A DNA stretch of 9,412 nt from JBBKWJ01 sp037968895 (GTDB lineage Bacteria; Actinomycetota; Acidimicrobiia; Acidimicrobiales; SZUA-35): contig JBBKWJ010000233.1 of the NCBI GenBank assembly GCA_037968895.1, positions 1 to 9,412 of the forward strand, read 5' to 3'. A model generated the notes under the pieces. It made no database searches and was not told the origin of the DNA. It was given only the letters and a program-made list of their open reading frames with translations. This document shows positions 6,303-9,412 of this stretch, in pieces (within the stretch, counting starts at the first letter, position 1; every line of letters begins with the position of its first letter). The position numbers and the translations under genes were made by a program.

Positions 6303-7531
6303 GCTGACTCCTTAACTTCGTCTGGAGCTATGTGGCCCATCCGATCCTGCTTGGTCTGGACGTAGCGCTCAGCTTCTGGGTGAATCGGTACATGTAGTGG
6401 AACCCGACCGTTGATGGTCAAGCCAAAGCCCTCGAGCCCGCCGTACTTGGCTGGGTTGTTGGTCAGCAGTCGGAGTCCGGTGATGCCGATGTCAGCCAGG
6501 ATCTGTGCTCCGATGCCGTATTCGCGAGTGTCGATTGCGAGTCCGAGCTCGAGGTTTGCATCGACGGTGTCGAAGCCCTCATCTTGAAGCTCGTACGCTC
6601 GCAACTTATGGCTGATGCCGATGCCTCGACCCTCGTGGCCCCGCAGATAGACAACTGCCCCGCAGCCTTCTTCGGCTATTCGCCTCATTGATTCGTGGAG
6701 TTGGGGACCGCAGTCGCATTTCACACTTCCGAACACGTCGCCGGTGATGCACTCACTGTGGACCCTGACCAGAGCATCGTCGGACTCAGTGACATCGCCC
6801 CTCACAAAGGCCAAGTGAGTCTCGCCATCAAGCAGGCTTTGGAATGAGAAGCATCGGAACTCGCCCCATTCGGTTGGCAGCCGGGCCGCCGCCGTTCTGG
6901 TGATCAGCTTTTCGCTTTGACGTCGATAGCGGATCAGATCAGCGATGGAGATGAGCAGTAGGCCGTGCTCGTCAGCGAAACGACGGAGTTCTTCACCACT
7001 GGCCATGGTGCCGTCGTCTTGCGCTATCTCGCAGAGCACCCCGGCAGGCGAGCGGCCTGCCAGTTGGGCAAGGTCGACAGCGGCTTCGGTGTGGCCAGCT
7101 CGCTTCAATACGCCACCTTGCCTAGCCCGGAGCGGAAAGATGTGACCTGGCCGAGCAAAGGCGTCAGCGCCAGCCTCAGGATTACCGAGAGCCTGGAGCG
7201 TTGCGGCCCGGTCGGCAGCCGAGATGCCGGTCGTGGTTCCGAAACGAAGGTCGACTGACTGGGTGAAGGCAGTGCCCTGAGCCTCGTCGTTGCTTGCGGC
7301 TGGAACCATTTGCGGCAACCTCAGCTCGTCGCAGCGCTCACCGGTTAGGCCAACACAGATGACGCCGGAGGTGTGTCGAACAAAGAAGGCAATTGTTTCG
7401 GGCGTTGCCGCGTCGGCGGCCATGATCAGGTCACCTTCGTTTTCACGGTCTTCGTCATCGGCAACAACGACGATTTCACCGCGACCGATAGCCGCAATCG
7501 CGTCCTCAATAGGGTCGAACGTGATTGTCAT
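6299..7531 (-). CDS. ribBA: Bifunctional DHBP synthase / GTP cyclohydrolase II
   Basis: A 410-residue fusion supplying both riboflavin precursors. The N-terminal domain (about 5-205) is 3,4-dihydroxy-2-butanone 4-phosphate synthase, acting on ribulose 5-phosphate, with DDEDRENEGD (25-34), the HTSG motif (53-56) and RAGHTEA (144-150). The C-terminal domain (about 207-400) is GTP cyclohydrolase II, with zinc cysteines Cys261, Cys272 and Cys274 in the expected 11+2 spacing, RGHEGRGIG (297-305), and the catalytic Asp/Arg of AIDTREYG (332-339). Both halves look intact. One detail differs from the pattern I recall: the usual TMAR after the DHBP synthase DDG motif reads TMAS (175-178). The ATG overlaps the ribE stop in an ATGA quartet (7528-7531), with AAGGA 8 nt upstream. 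The gene is tightly coupled on both sides. Confidence 0.97.
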   Translation of the reverse strand: MTITFDPIEDAIAAIGRGEIVVVADDEDRENEGDLIMAADAATPETIAFFVRHTSGVICVGLTGERCDELRLPQMVPAASNDEAQGTAFTQSVDLRFGTTTGISAADRAATLQALGNPEAGADAFARPGHIFPLRARQGGVLKRAGHTEAAVDLAQLAGRSPAGVLCEIAQDDGTMASGEELRRFADEHGLLLISIADLIRYRRQSEKLITRTAAARLPTEWGEFRCFSFQSLLDGETHLAFVRGDVTESDDALVRVHSECITGDVFGSVKCDCGPQLHESMRRIAEEGCGAVVYLRGHEGRGIGISHKLRAYELQDEGFDTVDANLELGLAIDTREYGIGAQILADIGITGLRLLTNNPAKYGGLEGFGLTINGRVPLHVPIHPEAERYVQTKQDRMGHIAPDEVKESA

Positions 7532-8133
7532 GATTGAATTCCTTCGCTGTTCTGGCTGGAAAGTTGGTTAAGGGTTGGTGCTAGGAGGCGCTCGACGTAC
7601 TTAGCAATTACGTCGACCTCGATATTGACGAGGTCGCCTGGTTGGCGAACGCCGAGGGTTGTCACGTCAGCGGTGTGGGGGATGACGGCGACTGTGAACT
7701 CGTCACCCACCGGATCAACAACGGTCAGGCTGACGCCATCAACTGTGATTGAGCCCTTCTGAACGATGTGCTTGGACAACTCGGTCGGCACTCGGACCCG
7801 CAGATTTGGTGCCGCCTGCAGTATCTCGCCGACCCCGTCGACATGGCCTTGGACCAAGTGGCCACCCAGGCGATCGGCCGCCCGAACCGCTCGTTCAAGG
7901 TTGACTTGGCCGCCGTTGATCGATTGAGACAGGCTGGTTCGCTTAACCGTCTCAGGCGACACGTCGGCGTCCCACGAAGTATCAGTGAACTCAATAACGG
8001 TGAGACAACACCCGTTGACCGCTATCGACTCGCCAAGCGTTATGCCATCGAGGATCGACGTGGCGCTTATCCGAAGTCGACTGGCACTGAGCCATTTGAT
8101 TTCGCCGATCTCCTCGACAATTCCTGTAAACAT
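7528..8133 (-). CDS. ribE: Riboflavin synthase, alpha chain
   Basis: It dismutates two 6,7-dimethyl-8-ribityllumazine molecules to riboflavin and the ribitylaminouracil precursor, the final pathway step, as a cytosolic homotrimer. The 201-residue protein opens with the diagnostic MFTGIVEEIG and has the two lumazine-binding barrel repeats of the family. SIAVNGCCLTV (36-46) in the first is echoed by SITVDGVSLTV (128-138) in the second, and GGHLVQGHVDG (90-100) marks the start of the second barrel. A polar tail of about 15 residues follows the last conserved segment. The stop and start with ribD share one base (TGATG at 8131-8135), and AAGGAAG ends 4 nt before the ATG. The symbol ribE follows Gram-positive use; E. 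coli literature also calls this ribC. Confidence 0.96.
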   Translation of the reverse strand: MFTGIVEEIGEIKWLSASRLRISATSILDGITLGESIAVNGCCLTVIEFTDTSWDADVSPETVKRTSLSQSINGGQVNLERAVRAADRLGGHLVQGHVDGVGEILQAAPNLRVRVPTELSKHIVQKGSITVDGVSLTVVDPVGDEFTVAVIPHTADVTTLGVRQPGDLVNIEVDVIAKYVERLLAPTLNQLSSQNSEGIQS

Positions 8134-9152
8134 CAGGCTTCCTTCTGTTCGGGTATCAGGTCGATGCGGACATCAGAGCCAACGATCGTGCTGGCGATGA
8201 TTCGGCCGCGCCACAGGTCTGACATGGTTGGTGCTGTTGCACCTGCGAGGAGTGGCCTCGCACCGTTTCCGCCAAAGAAGGCTGGTGCGAGATACAGCAC
8301 GTAACGATCGATGAGGTTTAGGTCGTGAAATGATCGGAGGACTGACGATCCGCCTTCGACCATGAGTTGCAACACGCCGAGATTGCCGAGGTGATCGAGT
8401 AATGGCTCGAGCTCATCGACCCATTCAAGGCAAGGGTGAACCGCGGCACCTGCGGGTGGTCGGCCGAGGACAATGCGCATCGGATCGGGCCCGACAACGT
8501 GCCGCACCGTGAGCGCCGGATCGTCGGTTCGAACGGTGTTGGCGCCAACGAGTATGGCATCGCTCTCGGCTCGTAGTCGATGAACGTCTTGTCGCGCTGC
8601 TTCACCGGTGATCCATTGCGACGTTCCGTCTGGCGCCGCAGTTCCCCCGTCGAGCGTTGCTGCCATCTTGGCCACCACATAAGGGCGGCCGGTTCGCCGG
8701 TGATGAAGGTACGGCGTGAGCTGAGCTGCGACGTCGGCGTCACAGAGCCCAACTTCTACGTCGATGCCAGCAGCCCGTAGAGCGGCGATGCCTGCCCCAG
8801 CAACCAACGAGTCAGGGTCAGTAAGAGCTACGACAACCCGGCGCAGGCCGGCCGCGATAATCGTGTCAGTGCACGGCGGTGTTCGACCATGGTGAGCGCA
8901 TGGTTCAAGGGTCACGACCAACGTGCCGCGTCTGGCCGTCTCGCCCGCCGTTGCCAACGCCACAACTTCGGCGTGGTGGCCGCCCGGCGGCTGAGTTGCC
9001 CCCACTGCGACCAGTTGGCCGCCAGTACTGAGAACCGCGGCCCCGACCCATGGATTAGGCGAGCACGACGAGCGAACTGTTGCCGCCTCGATGATGGCGC
9101 GCCTCATGGCCTGAATCTCGGCTGTTTGTCGCTTGCTTGGTCGATTGGTCAT
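8133..9152 (-). CDS. ribD: Bifunctional diaminohydroxyphosphoribosylaminopyrimidine deaminase / reductase
   Basis: RibD carries out the second and third steps of the GTP branch: zinc-dependent deamination of the pyrimidine, then NADPH reduction of the ribose to ribitol. The N-terminal cytidine-deaminase-like domain (about 13-145) has zinc ligand His60 and catalytic Glu62 in HAE, and Cys85 and Cys94 in PCAHHGRTPPC. The reductase domain (about 155-339) begins RPYVVAKMAATLDG and includes SQWITG (178-183), DDPALTVR (210-217) and MVEGG. The reductase lacks roughly 30-50 residues between IVLG (227-230) and MVEGG compared with E. coli RibD, a compact form I recall from actinobacteria. It is the first gene of the operon. 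GGAG lies 9 nt upstream of the ATG at 9152 and is part of a small hairpin. A later Met16 is possible but has a poorer context. Confidence 0.96.
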   Translation of the reverse strand: MTNRPSKRQTAEIQAMRRAIIEAATVRSSCSPNPWVGAAVLSTGGQLVAVGATQPPGGHHAEVVALATAGETARRGTLVVTLEPCAHHGRTPPCTDTIIAAGLRRVVVALTDPDSLVAGAGIAALRAAGIDVEVGLCDADVAAQLTPYLHHRRTGRPYVVAKMAATLDGGTAAPDGTSQWITGEAARQDVHRLRAESDAILVGANTVRTDDPALTVRHVVGPDPMRIVLGRPPAGAAVHPCLEWVDELEPLLDHLGNLGVLQLMVEGGSSVLRSFHDLNLIDRYVLYLAPAFFGGNGARPLLAGATAPTMSDLWRGRIIASTIVGSDVRIDLIPEQKEA

Positions 9153-9159
9153 TGCTGGT

Positions 9160-9176
9160 TACTCCGTTCTGGAGCA
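9160..9176 (-). promoter_or_regulatory. Hairpin over the ribD ribosome-binding site
   Basis: In the transcript, UGCUCC, AGAAC and GGAGUA form a 6-bp stem (one G-U pair) with a 5-nt loop. The 3' arm contains the ribD Shine-Dalgarno GGAG (9162-9165). It could lower or gate ribD translation independently of the terminator upstream. The stem is short and its stability has not been calculated. Confidence 0.35.
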
Positions 9177-9186
9177 CGGCAACGCC

Positions 9187-9220
9187 AACAAATTCGACCC
9201 GCTCGGATGAGCGCGTCGAA
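9187..9220 (-). terminator. Riboswitch-controlled intrinsic terminator
   Basis: On the minus strand TTCGAC-G-CGCTC, loop ATCC, GAGCG-G-GTCGAA form an 11-bp stem with one G-G mismatch (9193-9220), followed by TTTGTT (9192-9187). This is a classical rho-independent terminator placed 14 nt after the riboswitch and 35 nt before ribD. The logical role is premature termination when FMN is bound. A GAGC in the 3' strand of aptamer stem P1 could pair with the GCTC of the terminator's 5' arm as part of an antiterminator, but I could not fold alternatives. Confidence 0.75.
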
Positions 9221-9233
9221 CGTCGAGACGTAA

Positions 9234-9367
9234 CCCTGCTCCCATCCGGACTTTCACCGTCGGCCTCAGAATTTCACTGAGTCAGCCAAGGTTCCACCGA
9301 AGACTTCGATGAAACAGAGGCTCGCGGGCTATAACCGCCGGTAAGGAATTGCACCTTCCCCGCAGGG
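9234..9367 (-). promoter_or_regulatory. FMN riboswitch (RFN element)
   Basis: The 134-nt leader carries the strongly conserved RFN sequences in order: the P2 arms AAGG/CCTT flanking UGCAAUU, ACCGGCGGTTATAGCCCGCG, a variable hairpin (CATCGAA/TTCGGTG around GTC), the P5 arms CTCAG/CTGAG around TGAAATT, and GCCGACGGTGAAAGTCCGG followed by ATGGGAG. Closing stem P1 is CCCTGC paired with GCAGGG, which sets the ends given. The aptamer binds flavin mononucleotide, and in this position it switches off the riboflavin operon when FMN is plentiful. The downstream terminator indicates transcriptional control. It belongs to the operon ribD-ribE-ribBA-ribH. Confidence 0.95.
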
Positions 9368-9392
9368 GGGAAATGAAATTGTCTTCCCTGGC

Positions 9393-9398
9393 ATAGTA
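9393..9398 (-). promoter_or_regulatory. -10 box of the riboflavin operon
   Basis: TACTAT on the minus strand (four matches to TATAAT) sits 25 nt upstream of the start of riboswitch stem P1, so transcription would begin near 9386, about 19 nt before the aptamer. The -35 element would lie beyond the right edge of the window and cannot be checked. Confidence 0.4.
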
Positions 9399-9412
9399 CG
9401 CAGACGAGAACA

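Noticed and set aside
7768..8304. A rightward 178-codon open frame across ribE and ribD
   Set aside because: It is antisense to two clearly conserved genes and contains no motif or ribosome-binding site.
8889..9233. A rightward 114-codon open frame from ribD into the leader
   Set aside because: It runs antisense through ribD, the terminator and the leader up to the riboswitch; the conserved RNA and RibD motifs explain this DNA.
1..9412. Possible novel defence, mobile or repeat system
   Set aside because: Nearly every base is taken up by recognised genes and the riboflavin leader. I saw no direct-repeat arrays, terminal repeats, transposase, integrase, toxin-antitoxin or tRNA-like structure.

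Overview
The window reads as a compact stretch of core-metabolism chromosome from a moderately GC-rich bacterium, most likely an actinobacterium. Acidimicrobiia is a plausible class, but this rests on style rather than on a marker gene. The signs are likely leaderless promoters, GTG and ATG starts, very tight gene packing, and a RibD reductase whose middle section is short in a way I recall from actinobacterial proteins. No phage, transposon, CRISPR, tRNA or defence genes are visible, and I see no convincing undescribed system.

Layout. (1) 44-433 (+) encodes a PaaI-type hotdog thioesterase. Its 3' end overlaps tail-to-tail with the next unit. (2) A leftward pair follows: a YjdF/DUF2238-like membrane protein (2035-2625) and a DUF885 putative metallohydrolase (393-2057, GTG start), overlapping by 23 bp. 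(3) Across a 73-bp divergent gap with a 14-bp palindrome lies the rightward pair ilvD (2699-4555) and a FadN-like 3-hydroxyacyl-CoA dehydrogenase without a hydratase domain (4563-5852). (4) From 9412 leftward runs a complete riboflavin operon: promoter -10, FMN riboswitch (9234-9367), intrinsic terminator (9187-9220), hairpin over the ribosome-binding site, then ribD, ribE, ribBA and ribH. Every rib gene junction is a stop/start overlap.

Working together. RibBA makes both precursors (from GTP and from ribulose 5-phosphate). RibD carries the GTP branch through deamination and reduction. RibH condenses the branches to lumazine and RibE dismutates lumazine to riboflavin. The FMN riboswitch closes the feedback loop. 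IlvD makes the 2-keto acids for valine, leucine and isoleucine. Its downstream partner looks like an NAD-dependent beta-oxidation or C4-type enzyme whose link to IlvD is unclear.

The points most worth a second look are the repeated -10/N6/ATG geometry at three starts, the layered riboswitch leader, the palindrome between the divergent promoters, and the two convergent junctions in which a T-tract-less hairpin follows the rightward gene's stop inside the opposite gene.
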